Shown piece after piece: positions 23,504-34,590 of a DNA stretch of 64,000 nucleotides; within the stretch, counting starts at the first letter, position 1, and every line of letters starts with the position of its first letter. Under the pieces are notes generated by a model. It searched no databases and was not told the origin of the DNA. It saw nothing but the letters and a program-made list of their open reading frames with translations. The DNA is from Gordius sp. MW1 (taxonomy: Eukaryota; Nematomorpha; Gordioida; Gordea; Gordiidae): the NCBI GenBank assembly GCA_964036665.1, contig OZ038531.1, positions 22,836,591-22,900,590 of the forward strand. Direction: 5' to 3'. The translations under genes and the position numbers were made by a program.

Positions 23504-23744
23504 CTAAACGTTTAAAACATAAATTGTAATGTGTAAGAACAAATTTAAAAATTTTTATTCTAAAAATAGTAAAATTGCACGATTTAATAAAGCTGAATAT
23601 CAGAATATCAAATATGGCATATGGTATGCACTTGAGGTAGAATATATCGCTTTTTTAAAAATGGCTAATTTGATATTTTGAATCTCCTCATTCCAAACCA
23701 ATCTGTATAATAAAATATATTTATATCATGATATTTTCGACTAA

Positions 23745-26700
23745 TTATACCTTGGACCATTTATCCAATTTTTTACTAATTTTGCTAATAATTGATTCAA
23801 CCTGAGCTTTTACCATAACACGATCTTGACTATCTAAACGTGAAAGAGCCTCTTTCAAAAAACTAAAAATTCGATTGTCGATTAAAAGCAAATGTATTAA
23901 TATTTAAGTACGCGAATGTTGATAATTCGGTATTGCAAGTATCCAGTTTTTTTTCCATATTAGCAACAATGCCCAAAGTTAACTTCCTTAAAAGGCTACA
24001 TTTTTGGAATGTTTCGACCGTGTCAGTGTAACTGGTGGTAAATTCGTATCCAGATTTCTCATCACTAGCCTTACGTTAAAATAAAACAAAAATTTATAAT
24101 AAACCTTAGCTATTAATGCCCTTTAAAACTAACAATTATTATTCTATTGTAATTAAAAATCATTTTTAATATAACGCATTAAAAATATTTCTTAAATGTT
24201 TTTTAAGCCCCTAAATATATAAAAACGCTCTTTTCAAGGCTGATCAAGTTAGAATACAAAAAATATTTGTCCAAACAAATTAGACCCATTTCATCACCCC
24301 TGCCTTTATCAGAGCCCACTAAGGGTGCATGCACCAATATTTTGGCAAAAAAGCACTGGTGTTTTTCACCTTGTCTAACAATGATTTATTTGAGATATTC
24401 AAAACCTCTTCATTTCTTGTAGTAGTCAGAATTTCACTAATTTTTGATGGAGGCTCTGTCTGTGCATGTTCTGTAATTTCTATTTTAAGCGTTTCCCCCA
24501 TACAAGCCACATCCCCTGGTGTTGACAAAGTCGTTTTATCGCAAATTGATGTATTGACCCCAACTTGAACCGTTTTAAGTCCATTTTCTTTTCCATTAGA
24601 CAAATTTGAATATATCTTAACTACGCAAGGTGAATTTAAAATATGTTGTTCGGGGTATTCAACTTCATAAGCAAATTCTAAGCTATGCACACTTGCCGAT
24701 CGATAAGTATTATTAACATCATCAGTTTGGAAAGTTATTAATCTGAGCAACAAAAAAATTAACCTATAAATAAAATATTTCAAATTATATTAATATTGAA
24801 AGATTCATTAACGTTATAGTGTATTGATGAGGTGCTACAGTGTTAAGCAACATCTTAAATAGTGTAAAAATTCTGTAATCATAGCCGTAGACAGCATTGG
24901 GATTAGAGGGGGGCAATAATGATTTAAAAAGAGGCAAAAGGATCATAAATTTTAGTTATTATTTTTATAAATATTAACAAATTTTTGGAAGAGGGCAACA
25001 CCCCTTCCTGGTCCCCCCCCCCTAATACGCCCATTATCCTTTTATATCTCCATCATAATATTATATTCAAAATTAATCAATATCTTGCGGGTTTGTTAAT
25101 ATTCCTAAATGGGGTATTTATTATCCTCTCCATCATGATGTTGAAAAAGTTAACTTCTTAATTAAACAGTTTCTTATTCTGTGCATAATAGATTAAAATA
25201 AAGAATCAAAGTCATTATTCTCTATATAATAATGACAAAGTTTTAAATTGCTTATGCATTTGTCATGAGAAATTTTAATTCTTTAGACTAATTTTATAGC
25301 AACTAAAGTACAATTAGAGGATATACTGCCACATAAGTGTTGATAATGTTTACTTGAGATTGGCTTTATACGTGACTAGCTTGTCTACCTTAGGACTAAA
25401 TAAAGTGGGTTTTATTGATGGAGGAATGTCATTTATATCTTTTTCCTCATTTCCCATATCAAGTGGTTGAAATGTGATTTTTTGAATGGCAAAATCTATT
25501 ATATCTTGAGCCACAAAGCTATGATGAACTGAGACAAATTTTGGCCCTAACAAAACATAATAGTCATTTTGACATTTTTTGCGTTAATTATTATCTTTAA
25601 TTTATATTTTATTCAACTAAGCAAAAGTTACCAAAAAATGAGCAAACAATACTGTCAAAACGTTAAACAGCAAGTCAGACTAAAACAGCTTAGTTAAAGT
25701 GTTTCAAAAATGCTGGCAATACTAAATTAAAAAAATTATAGGGTTTGATTGAATAATGAAACAAAAAAAATTTAAAATTAGATTAAAAACTTTGTATTTA
25801 TTATAAATGTGACGGTTAATATCTAATTATATTAACACACCTGAGAATCAGGCAACTAAAACGTGCAACATAAAAATAATTTAATTTTTATATGGGGCAG
25901 TTAAAATTTGCAAAACAGATAAAATATAGAAGCCCTCAAATATCTAGCCACATCAGATAAGGGAAGGATTTAAGAAGAGAGTTCAATAGTAAACAGGGGC
26001 ATCCCATGCCAAATCAATCATAAAACCGCGATTTTTTTTGCTAACCCTCTCAGGATTTTATGAAATTTGGAAAGTTTAATAGAGTTAAAGTACATATTTT
26101 TCATTTTGACTATTTCCGGTTGGTTGCACAACTCCCATTTTCATTTAAATTGTTATATAGCTGGTCAAAACGTTTGTTCCAAATTTCATAAGGTTTGGAG
26201 CAAGTCAACCAACGATAGAAATGACATTTCGACCATGACAAATTGAGCCTCAAAAAAAATAATTTTAATGTTTTTTTTCTATTGAGACAGGTCTTACCTT
26301 TCACTACAACAAGGTTTTATAATTAGGGAATGAATAATTATGAAATTTGGTGTCATGACACGATGTCATAAATGGCCTAAGCTAGGATAAGTTTGAAATA
26401 AAAAAATTTCACTCGTTAATCATTTAAAGCTAAAAATTTAACTTTAAAAAATGTATTATTACAGTTCAAACAAAATAAAAAAACCTTTTGAAATATTTAC
26501 TTATCTTATTTCTAAAGTTGTAACAGCTATTAAAATCTATTAAATACTAGAATAAGATTGCAATTCAGGTCAATTATATTATAATAGACAAGGGGAAAAA
26601 GCTGAAGTTTAGAAGCTATATAATGCCCGCTGTGAGAAAAATGATTATTTAATATCGAGTTTCATTTAAATCCTATTTTATAAAAGATTAATTTGTTTTA

Positions 26701-28559
26701 GCTCAATTTGGGCCTGGCTGGGGCCGCCGCATCAGGCCCGACCCAAGCCCAGATTATATTATAAAATTCTGCCCAAGCCCGGCCCATGCAGGGCTCTATA
26801 CGTAGCTATAAGACTTAAATTAAAATTATAAAGAATGATTGTTTAAACAATAATTTGATTAATATTGGGCTATTAGTGATTATTAACTTGCCAAAAATCT
26901 GAAAATCAAATGGATTTAATTTGACTAACTAATTACAATGGTTAAAACTTAGAAAAAGAAATTATAGGGTTTTAATAAATATTATTCAAATGTTATCAAT
27001 AAAACAAGTGTGTAGAATTATTTCAAAGATATATAAAATAGGTTTTCAATAAATTTGTATTACCATCATGGTATATTGCAACACTGATTATGTAAATTGA
27101 TCTTTCACTCATATGACTTATAACTAGAACTCCTGTATTGGAATCAAACCTTGATTGCAGTTCAAAGTCAGAATTAATCTTTGTTTTAAGGGTATAAAGT
27201 TTTAAAGTGTGAATACACTCTTCTCCCAAATCCCTCGCAAAATCAATTTTACGTAGTTTGAATTCGGTATGGCCAAAAGATATAGTTAATACATAATCCT
27301 TATACACATATATTAATGATGTGTTTAAAACATTGAGTGATTTTGAATTCCATTCAAGTTTTGGATACTATAATAAATTAAGAATTATCAGTAAATCTTC
27401 ATGAATTAATACTGAGTAAAAATGCACATGTCCATCACACAATAAAGCTAATATTGAAGAGTTGGAAAGAAGTAAAAAATCTTGAATATTATAGGAATGA
27501 GATAGTAGGTAGGATGCCCTGGGGTTATTGAAGACATCATACCGGAGTCCAAAGTAGATTGTTTCTAATTCATCAAAGTTTAATTTTGATGCATCACCAT
27601 TATCATTTGGATTCAAGACATCTAACTATCATGCTTTAAGGATGATTTATAATGTTACTTACCTTCTTTACAATAGCAACAAAAAGAGACTGTTTGTTTT
27701 CTTTATCACTATACCATTTAATTTTGTGATGACGCATAAGATAATTTTTGTCATACTTAATCATTTCACATTCATATTTATAGTAATTAAGGGGAATACA
27801 TCTATGAAAATATTAGTAATATGTTTACATCGCAAGAAAAAGTTCTATTTAATATGGGCACATATTAAAATTTAAGACATCTATATTACTTGCATTTTTT
27901 ATCATCTTTTATATTATCACCACCAGGGACCAATACTTCATAAACAAAAATCTCACCATTATGGTTAATATAAGCCAATTTGCAACTGAAATTAATTAGC
28001 TCATTATCAGACATTTTTCTACATGTATATTGATTGGAAAATGCAATATTACATATAAAATGGTGTGATATCTTAAGCACTGTGTTGATATTAGCATCTT
28101 TCCACATTACTCCAACACTATAAGACACCACTTTACCTGAATGCACTATGTAGAAAAAATTATAAAAATTTAATTCAATCATCTTATTTTGATAACCTTT
28201 ATCCCAAAAATAAAAAAATTTACACAAAAGAAATTTAAATGCAAATATATAAAGGTAAGATCAATATATATGTATTTGTAAATAAAAATATGTAAATGAA
28301 TATTACATTTCACTGCATATGCCAACAATTTAAGTTCTTTTTGATAATCAAATATATTCGCTCTTAACCAAGTCAAATCCCAAGAAAAGTTACCTAAGTT
28401 TTCTAATTCATTCTAAGACAATTTATTTATTTTTTCACAATATATTACTTGTTTAATATTAGTAGCGGCCTCATAGTAATACTCCAAATCTTGTTGATCA
28501 ACATAGCTAAAATATTACATAGAACTTTTATAAAAAGCATACAATTGCTTTTTTCCCAT
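23745..28559 (-). CDS. Ge-1/EDC4-like WD40-type protein, copy B (complete, 11 exons)
   Basis: The exons I place on the minus strand are 28559-28543, 28506-28449, 28412-28307, 28196-27890, 27801-27663, 27625-27413, 27367-27064, 25546-25354, 24742-24370, 24069-23912 and 23862-23745. All introns are GT-AG; most are 36-110 nt, and two large ones (1517 and 611 nt) carry repeats. The exon lengths sum to 1986 nt and stay in one frame, giving 661 residues. Resemblance to the decapping scaffold Ge-1/EDC4 is local but in order: a blade ending in KLAYINHNGEIFVYEV, a CIPLNYY segment (family: PLNHF), ILALLCDGHVHFYS, the strand ISHMSERSIYIISV (family: LSDVQRKVLYVMEL), then FVSVHHSFVAQDIIDFAIQ (family: FSSISEFLLTHPVLSFGIQ). 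The family role is scaffolding mRNA decapping in P-bodies. The C-terminus is short and helical, and human EDC4 is about twice as long. Exon 9's donor is inferred. The start is the ATG of MGKKQ. A distant WD40 protein of another family remains possible. Confidence 0.6.
24883..25033. mobile_element. Diverged CATGGGCGTA-type MITE in intron 8 of copy B
   Basis: Ends near TAGCCGTAGACAGC and CCTAATACGCCCATT with G-rich and C-rich subterminal stretches. It has no counterpart at the matching place in copy A (about 1230-1260), so it inserted after the A/B split. Confidence 0.5.
25990..26340. repeat. Interspersed repeat in intron 7 of copy B
   Basis: This is the counterpart of 2095-2560, with a shared GGGGCATCCCATGCC-type start and ATAAAACCGCG. 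A 64-residue frame here is not conserved in copy A and is not considered a gene. Confidence 0.5.
26695..26810. repeat. GC-rich insertion in intron 7 of copy B
   Basis: The phrases GGGCCTGGCTGGGGCC, GGCCCGACCCAAGCCC and GCCCGGCCCATGCAGGGC form a GC-rich island in very AT-rich DNA. The sequence around it is collinear with copy A, which lacks it. It looks like a recent MITE-type insertion, but no clean ends were found. Confidence 0.45.
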
Positions 28560-28610
28560 TGTTATCTTACTGTGCAAACCTAAATAACTCTGATACTTAG
28601 AAGAAAAATA

Positions 28611-28927
28611 TGACCGATGTTAAACGATCCTGAATTTTGGACTATATTTGCTATCTGAAAATTGCGATTTCTTATTCAGTCCAAAAAATAACGAAGTGGT
28701 TAGTGTTTTAGGTCAGCATTTTAGATTAGGGTTAGGGTTAGATGCACATCAAATTCCCTCCCCATTTGAGATTTAATTCTAATACATTGATTATCTAAAA
28801 GTCATATGTTTCTGCTACTTTTTCATCATTCTGGCACTTTGACCCCGATTATTTTAGGACTGAATAAGAAATCGCAATTTTCAGATCGCAAATATAGTCC
28901 AAAATTAAGGATTGTTTAACAGTGGCC
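28611..28927. mobile_element. MITE with ~75-bp inverted repeats, 52 bp upstream of copy B start
   Basis: The inverted arms share TGTTAAACGATCCT, TTTTGGACTATATTTGC and GCGATTTCTTATTCAGTCC with their complements on the right. The flanks are a perfect 8-bp duplication GAAAAATA (28603-28610 and 28928-28935). The interior matches 12840-13020. It is absent upstream of copy A, so it entered the presumed promoter region of copy B after duplication. Confidence 0.8.
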
Positions 28928-29575
28928 GAAAAATATAAATTTTTAAAAATAAAATAATTTCCTGTTTACAGATTTTAAAATAAATTTATTGGCGCCGCTA
29001 AAATGTTTATTTAACCTTTTTTGAAAGGTGATTAATTTAAATTAATTCAAAATAAGGCTAAGGAGCATTGATTATAGAAAGACTGGATAGGCATTTGAAT
29101 TGAATATGCAATGAAATATGTTGAAAAATATTAACAGATATTTGGGTAAAAAACAAATTCCCATTATTTGCATTGATTAATAAATTAAAACAAGTTTCCA
29201 TTGTTAAAGACATGCGGTAATTTTTTTATGTGCCAACGATATAAACTAAATGTATTCCTAAATACTAGCACTTTATATTATATATTAAATTGTTCTTACG
29301 ATTTCTAACTCTTTTGCATATCTTTAGAATGATATTATTTGATTGGGTCTCTTTATCTTCATAAATTATTTATATCATCAAAGCGTGGTCGGATATCAAT
29401 ATTTTAAGTTCCTTTCAATTAGCACTAGGCCTAACATTATGTTGGCATCCTAGACTGCGCAGTTAGTTTGCCTTTTAAAAGCAGCTATCTCGAAAAGTGT
29501 TTAAGAAGAATCTATTCTAATGTTCTAGGTATAGGTAATGTAAATTTCATTGTATAAATACGGTGGATTTGGATT

Positions 29576-29635
29576 GATAGCGTAGGTAGAGGGAAATGGA
29601 ACGCAATATTTCGGACACTTATAGTCCATCTTCAG
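29576..29635 (-). ncRNA. Hammerhead-ribozyme-like motif (minus-strand Penelope copy)
   Basis: Same sequence as 44815-44874 in the opposite orientation: a CTGAAGA box, a GGAC/GTCC stem, GAAA, then a stem of GCGT with ACGC closed by ATA/TAT. See the other copy for the pairing. Confidence 0.4.
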
Positions 29636-29884
29636 GAAAAAAAAAAAAAAAAAAAAAGAAGATGAAGTCTCAAAAAATAAAAATGAAGTAAAGTGATTAT
29701 AACAACGATGATATAGATACAAAAAAAAAAAATTACAAAAACTGGTTATAGCGAGAAATTAACAATAGCGATTGTAGGGATGGATGTTTTTTATAAGAAT
29801 AGAGTAGATACATATGGAGATAGGAAAAAGGTGCGAAAAAAGTAAATAGCTAAATAATAAGAGAAAAGGGGGGAACAGAGTTAT

Positions 29885-30290
29885 TTAATATATAAATATA
29901 ATAACTGTGCTTAACAAATTATAGTTTTGAGTATTGAACGGGTAGGTAGACATAGTGAATAATATAAAAATATGTGTGGATGTATGGGCTTGTGGTAATG
30001 AAATTGGATGGTCGTTGATTTTGTTTGTTTGTTTTTTGGGCTTGACGCGGTCGATTAAAACGCTTTCTACGAAATTCCTTTGTTGTATCACGCTATGTGA
30101 ATGGCAGTCGATTTATCCAATCTGCCATGTTGAATCTTTAACGATAGTTAGGCTTAGGGTAAGGCGGAGTAGGTCGCGCATTTATGGAGCTTTGTGTCAG
30201 TGTTCTTTTTTTGTTGTTGTTGTTGTCTCTCCAAGTCTAAAAATTGATGGTAATCGACACAGGAGAATATATTAATTAAAATTAGAGTAT
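29885..30290 (-). pseudogene. Decayed duplicate of the Penelope GIY-YIG tail
   Basis: Downstream of the endonuclease stop the minus strand again encodes FVESVLIDRVKPKKQ and a tail with HTSTHIF. The preceding bases (TCTCCTGTGTCGATTACCAT) resemble the start of the endonuclease module (TCTCCTGCGCCGATTGCGAC). The duplicate is full of changes and not open throughout. The same duplicate follows the plus-strand copy at 44190-44573. Confidence 0.7.
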
Positions 30291-31662
30291 TATCTGTTAT
30301 GATATTATAAAGGTAGGTGAGGATGGGTGTGCTTGTAGCTTCGAAATTGGCCGGGTTGGTCGTTGATTTTCGGCTTGAGGCGATCGATCAGGACGCTTTC
30401 TACGAATTTCCTTTCTTGGTTGAATCGTGCTTTGTAAAGAACGGTCGGGTTGTCCCAATCAATGCTATGTTGATTGGTTAGCGAGTGTTCGGCCACGGCG
30501 GAGTGTGTTGCGCATCTTGTTAACGGGGCCTTGTGTTCTTGGATTCTTTGTGCTAAGGTTCTTTTAGTTTCTCCAACGTAAAATTGGTCGCAATCGGCGC
30601 AGGAGATTTTATAAATTAAATTAGAAACAAGATTTTTATCTGTAATGTTATTAATGGGCTTAATTAATGAGAATAGGTTGGACGTTGTTTTCTGAGAAAA
30701 CTTGAAATTGTCTATTTTGTGAACATGTAAAATCTTTTTGATTTCTTTTAGGAAATTATTACTAAGATTAGTGTGAAATGGAATAGAGATATAATGATCT
30801 GTATTAGGAGTGGAGTCTACATTAGTTGACATTTTAGGGAATTTTAAAAATTTATTTTTAATGTTTGTGAGCAAATCAAGGGGATAATTTAGCTCTAAAA
30901 ATCTTTGTGTTATATTATCCATTTCAATGTCTCTATCAGATTCTAGAGAGCAATGAGTTATAGCTCTTTTAACCATCATCCTAAAAGTGTTGATTTTAAA
31001 AGATGAGGGGGAGTGGCTGTGCCATGGTATAAATTGAGAAGAGTCAGTTGGTTTACGATAAACTGTTGTGATAATTTTGTCATTTAGGTTGTGGAGGGTT
31101 ACATCTAAAAATGGTAACTGTTTGTTGGTTTCTATTTCCACTGTAAAGATTATCTTTTTATGAAATGAATTCAACACATTTAAGAAGTCGTTTAAGTCAG
31201 TGGTTAGGTTATGAGGCCAAATACATAAAATATCATCAACGTATCTGGCATAAAAAGGGGGGAATAAACTGGAAGTTTGTATGTAGGATTCTAGTTCGTT
31301 AAGGAATATGTTAGAAATAATTGGAGCAAGGGGATTACCCATAGCAGTACCATCAATTTAATCATAATTAATGTTATTAAACTGAAAGTTATTTGTTGTG
31401 CAAAAATTTAATAAATCTTTAAAGATAGTTTTGGTAAAGGGGGGTTGTTGAATTTTGTCATAAAGTTTCAAGCAATAATTTATGGCATGGTCTAGAGGAA
31501 TGTTTGTAAATAGTGATTGGATGTCAAAACTTACAAGTGAAAATGAATCTGGTAAAGGGAAGCTTTTCAAGCGATTAATCAAATCTAAAGAGTTTTTAAG
31601 AATTAAGGGTGAATTAACATATGGTTGTAAAATTGATATTAGGTACTGACTAACATTAAAGT

Positions 31663-31907
31663 CCATACACTAAATCGACAGAAAGGCACAGAGAGACTCT
31701 TTTATTAAATAAACACGGCTTTTTATAGATAACTGCGAGTAATAATTATAAAGAAGGACATACATAATCAAATAAGAGATACCAAGTACGGTGTAAACTA
31801 AGGTGTATTCAAATGGCTACGAGTATAATCAAATGTCTGTGACCGCGCTCAAGTATAGTAAAAACGCGTGTATTCAAAAAGGCTACCTTGAATACTACTC
31901 CATTACA
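31663..31907 (-). repeat. 3' LTR of the outer Ty3/gypsy element (outer end truncated)
   Basis: It matches 40195-40436 with no difference that I can see. The inner end is CCATTACA, the complement of an LTR starting TGTAATGG, preceded on the minus strand by the purine tract AAAGGGTGGAGTAG. The outer 32 bases present in the other LTR (TGTAACGAAGTGGCC and on) are missing here and replaced by Penelope sequence. Confidence 0.85.
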
Positions 31908-31919
31908 CTACTCCACCCT

Positions 31920-33139
31920 TTAAGCGAAACCTTGAGGGTATCTGACAGTTGGAACCGATACTCTTTTGTATGGAAGTATGTTGTCTTCTGAAATCGCTGC
32001 TGGATCTGGTCGTTTGACTACTCTCATATGGTCGGCGTGTTTTACTTGAGTTTTGTCACCCAATTGTACGTCATAGGTCAGGTAACTATTTTTCGTAAGG
32101 ACTTGACCTTCTCTCCAACCTGGAGATCTGTCATTTTGTACCCAAACTTTTTGATTTGGAGCAAAATCACGGTATTCCAGGCCCCGGTTCCTGTAATACT
32201 TTTGTTTCCAAACGGAATCACTGATTTTCTCCTTCCGTGTCCATTTTAATTGGTCAAGAGTTGTTCGAAGTCTTCTATTGAACATACCTTCCCCCGGACT
32301 AATACCAGTGGTGGTATTTACCGTCGTTCGCATATTAAATAAAACTTGTAATAAATTTTCACGATCGTTTAGGCCTTGTCTCCTTCCCGCAAAAAATTTG
32401 TTCTTTATGGTCCTTATATATCTTTCTGCTAGGCCGTTCGTTCTAGGGTGGTACGGTGCGCCCCGAAAATGTCGAATTCCATTTCTTTTGCAGAAAGTTT
32501 TAAATTCATCTGATGTGAATTGAGGACCATTGTCACTTACTATATAACGGGGAAGCCCAAATCTGCAAAATAAAACTCGTAGATTATAAATAATGTTAGA
32601 TGTGTTGATTTGTTTTATAACCATAACTTCAGGCCATTTAGTGAGGGCATCAATGCAAACCAGCCAATAATTATTTGATATTGGCCCCGCCAAATCAATG
32701 TGAATCCTTTCCCATGGTTTGTTGGGAATATTCCAGCTGGACATTGGTACTTCTTTCGTTAAAGGCCTACCTTCTTGGCAATTATTGCAACCATTTACAA
32801 ATTGTTCTATATCATTGTCCATGTTGGTCCAAAATACATAGTATCTCCCTGAAGATTTCATCGCTCCAATCCCAGGGTGCCCATTATGTAGTATATTTAA
32901 AACCTGTGACTTTAAACCAGAAGGAATAATAATTCTATTATTGAAATATAGTAGGTTATCTTCAAATGATATAAAATTCTTTAAATCAGAATATTTTTTA
33001 ACTTTATCGTTAGAACTATCTCCTTGCCAATTATTTTGAAATAATTTAATAACTTCTTTTAAAATATCGTCTTTTAAAGTTTCGTTAATCAAAGTTTTTC
33101 TATTAATTGTTAAGTCATCAATTAGATTTAATTTAATTA
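31920..33139 (-). CDS. pol: Outer Ty3/gypsy: integrase part of Pol
   Basis: The minus strand encodes an integrase with the zinc-binding H-x-H...C-x2-C module (LHNGHPGIG, then NGCNNC) and the catalytic core (HIDLAGPI, VSDNGPQFTSDEF, and NGLAERYIRT as the Glu region). The C-terminal part has VWVQNDRSPGW. Integrase joins the element's DNA copy to the host chromosome. The frame is continuous with the Gag-Pol frame at 37516-40110 once the inner element and one 5-bp duplication are discounted. It was therefore one uninterrupted polyprotein of about 1260 residues. Confidence 0.9.
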
Positions 33140-33143
33140 TTTT

Positions 33144-33433
33144 TGTTGGGATCTTATCGATTTGACTTTATTTAGAAATCTATTCCCTTTCCACTTTAAC
33201 GCGCGCGACGAATATAAAATGATATTCAGGATAATCGAGTGATCGCTAACGAACAGAAAGAATAATACAGATCACAACGAGAATAATCGCGATAAAACTA
33301 TAAATATCACGCGATAAGGAAATCACGCGATATCACGCGATAAGGAAGATAATGCCATCTGTTGCGTTGACTTTTACTCCACCAGTATGATAGAACTTAA
33401 GCGTAAGTTACATTTCGTCAATTATCCTCTACA
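33144..33433 (-). repeat. 3' LTR of the inner Ty3/gypsy element
   Basis: This 290-bp repeat has TG...CA ends on the plus strand (TGTTGGGATC ... TCCTCTACA). It is identical by eye to 37242-37531 and rich in CGCGATA motifs. It is flanked on the outside by ATTTT (33139-33143), which recurs at 37532-37536 as the target-site duplication. Confidence 0.95.
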
Positions 33434-34590
33434 CTCCCCCCTTTTTCACAAAGATAGTGTTTTAGGTAGCTTGGGGCCTGCCGTACCCGGCGTGGGTATC
33501 TACCTTCAGGCGGGGCGTTGTTAAGCTCCGGGGCCATGGGTAGGGCATTGTGTTCCCCCGCTTCTGTAGTGGCATAGTCATTGGGAGTTATCGGCAGGGC
33601 ACCTAGTCTGGACGTCGTTGGTAAGGGGCTTGAATCTATTGACTCGTTTACAATGGGACTCGATCGCGTGGGTGTGTTCCGGTCCGGCCACCCATTTTCA
33701 TGTCCCACCATCCTCCAGTCCAATATTTTCCTTCGTCTCAACTGATCTAAATGTCGATGATGGCGCCTTCCTAGGGCCTTAACGTCAAACGAGCGCGCCC
33801 CTCGCTTGGCAATAATGGTGCCCTCCACCCACTTATCGGGCCCCAGGAACATGCGCACCCACACTGGGTCCCCGACGTCGAACGCTCGAACTTTTCCTGC
33901 ATCTCTCCACTGAAGGGCGTTAGGTTCTCTTAATACTTCCCACTCGGTTCGGATCTTCCTCTTGAGCATACCCTCGGCCGGGCTCATACGCGTCGTTGGG
34001 TGCACCGTTGCTCTGTAATTCTCCAGGAACATGTTTAACCCTATATCGGACACGTTGCGGACTATTGCTTCCTTTGCTAACCGAACATACCTCTCGGCTA
34101 GTCCATTAGACGCCGGATGGTAGGGCGCTGACCACCCCTGACGTATTCCCCTTCGATTGCAAAATGTTCGCATCTCTTGACTCCTAAACTGGGGGCCATT
34201 ATCCGATACTAGGCAGGGTGGGTTTCCAAACCTCGCGAACGCTTCGGATAGCTTATTGATTATCACTTCGGTTGATGTACCCTCTAGCTTGAAAACCTCG
34301 ACCCACTTCGTCCCGCTGTCCACCATAACTAAATAGGATCTACCCCGCACCGGCCCAAACAAATCGACATGAACTTGGGTCCAAGGCTTAGCGTTCTCAT
34401 CGCACTTAATCAAAGGCGCCCTTTTCGCTGCGGCGGCCGTGATGTTGCACCTCTTGCAACTCTTCGTTAGGTCTGAGATGTCCCGCGTTAAGGATGGCCA
34501 CCAAACATATTGTGCCGCTACCTGCAGCATCCGTTTGACCCCCACGTGGCCCTGGTGTAATCTTTGTAACACCCTGCATCTTAGCCCCAC
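33434..34590 (-). pseudogene. pol: Inner Ty3/gypsy: integrase
   Basis: The minus-strand frame encodes an integrase: LHQGHVGVKRM and CKRC (zinc module), VHVDLFGP, VSDNGPQFRSQEM and NGLAERYVRL (D,D,E core), then DPVWVRMFLGPDKW in the C-terminal domain. Its frame differs by one base from the upstream Gag-PR-RT frame, with which it overlaps by about 10 nt near 34581-34590. Related elements normally read through here as one Pol, so a one-base loss is the likely cause; programmed frameshifting is less likely. Confidence 0.85.

Larger units (their letters stand above)
29541..31662 (-). mobile_element. Penelope-like retroelement, 5'-truncated copy
   Basis: On the minus strand this holds the C-terminal half of a Penelope-like reverse transcriptase (AMGNPLAPIISN, YARYVDDILCIW, LPFLDVTL) and the GIY-YIG endonuclease (CADCDQFYVGETKRTL). 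It is nearly identical to 42793-44909. One codon is a stop (TAA where the other copy has CAA, near 31350). The 5' end is cut next to the outer gypsy LTR. The tail includes a decayed duplicate of the endonuclease end and a hammerhead-like motif. Penelope-like elements move by target-primed reverse transcription. Confidence 0.9.

Noticed and set aside
24319-24783. A 154-residue secreted protein with an N-terminal signal peptide
   Set aside because: The hydrophobic start is intron sequence; the conserved part begins at the acceptor at 24743 and joins the previous exon in phase.
30305-31342. Separate gene starting at MGNPLAP
   Set aside because: It is the second half of the Penelope reverse transcriptase after a single stop codon; the other copy reads through this site.
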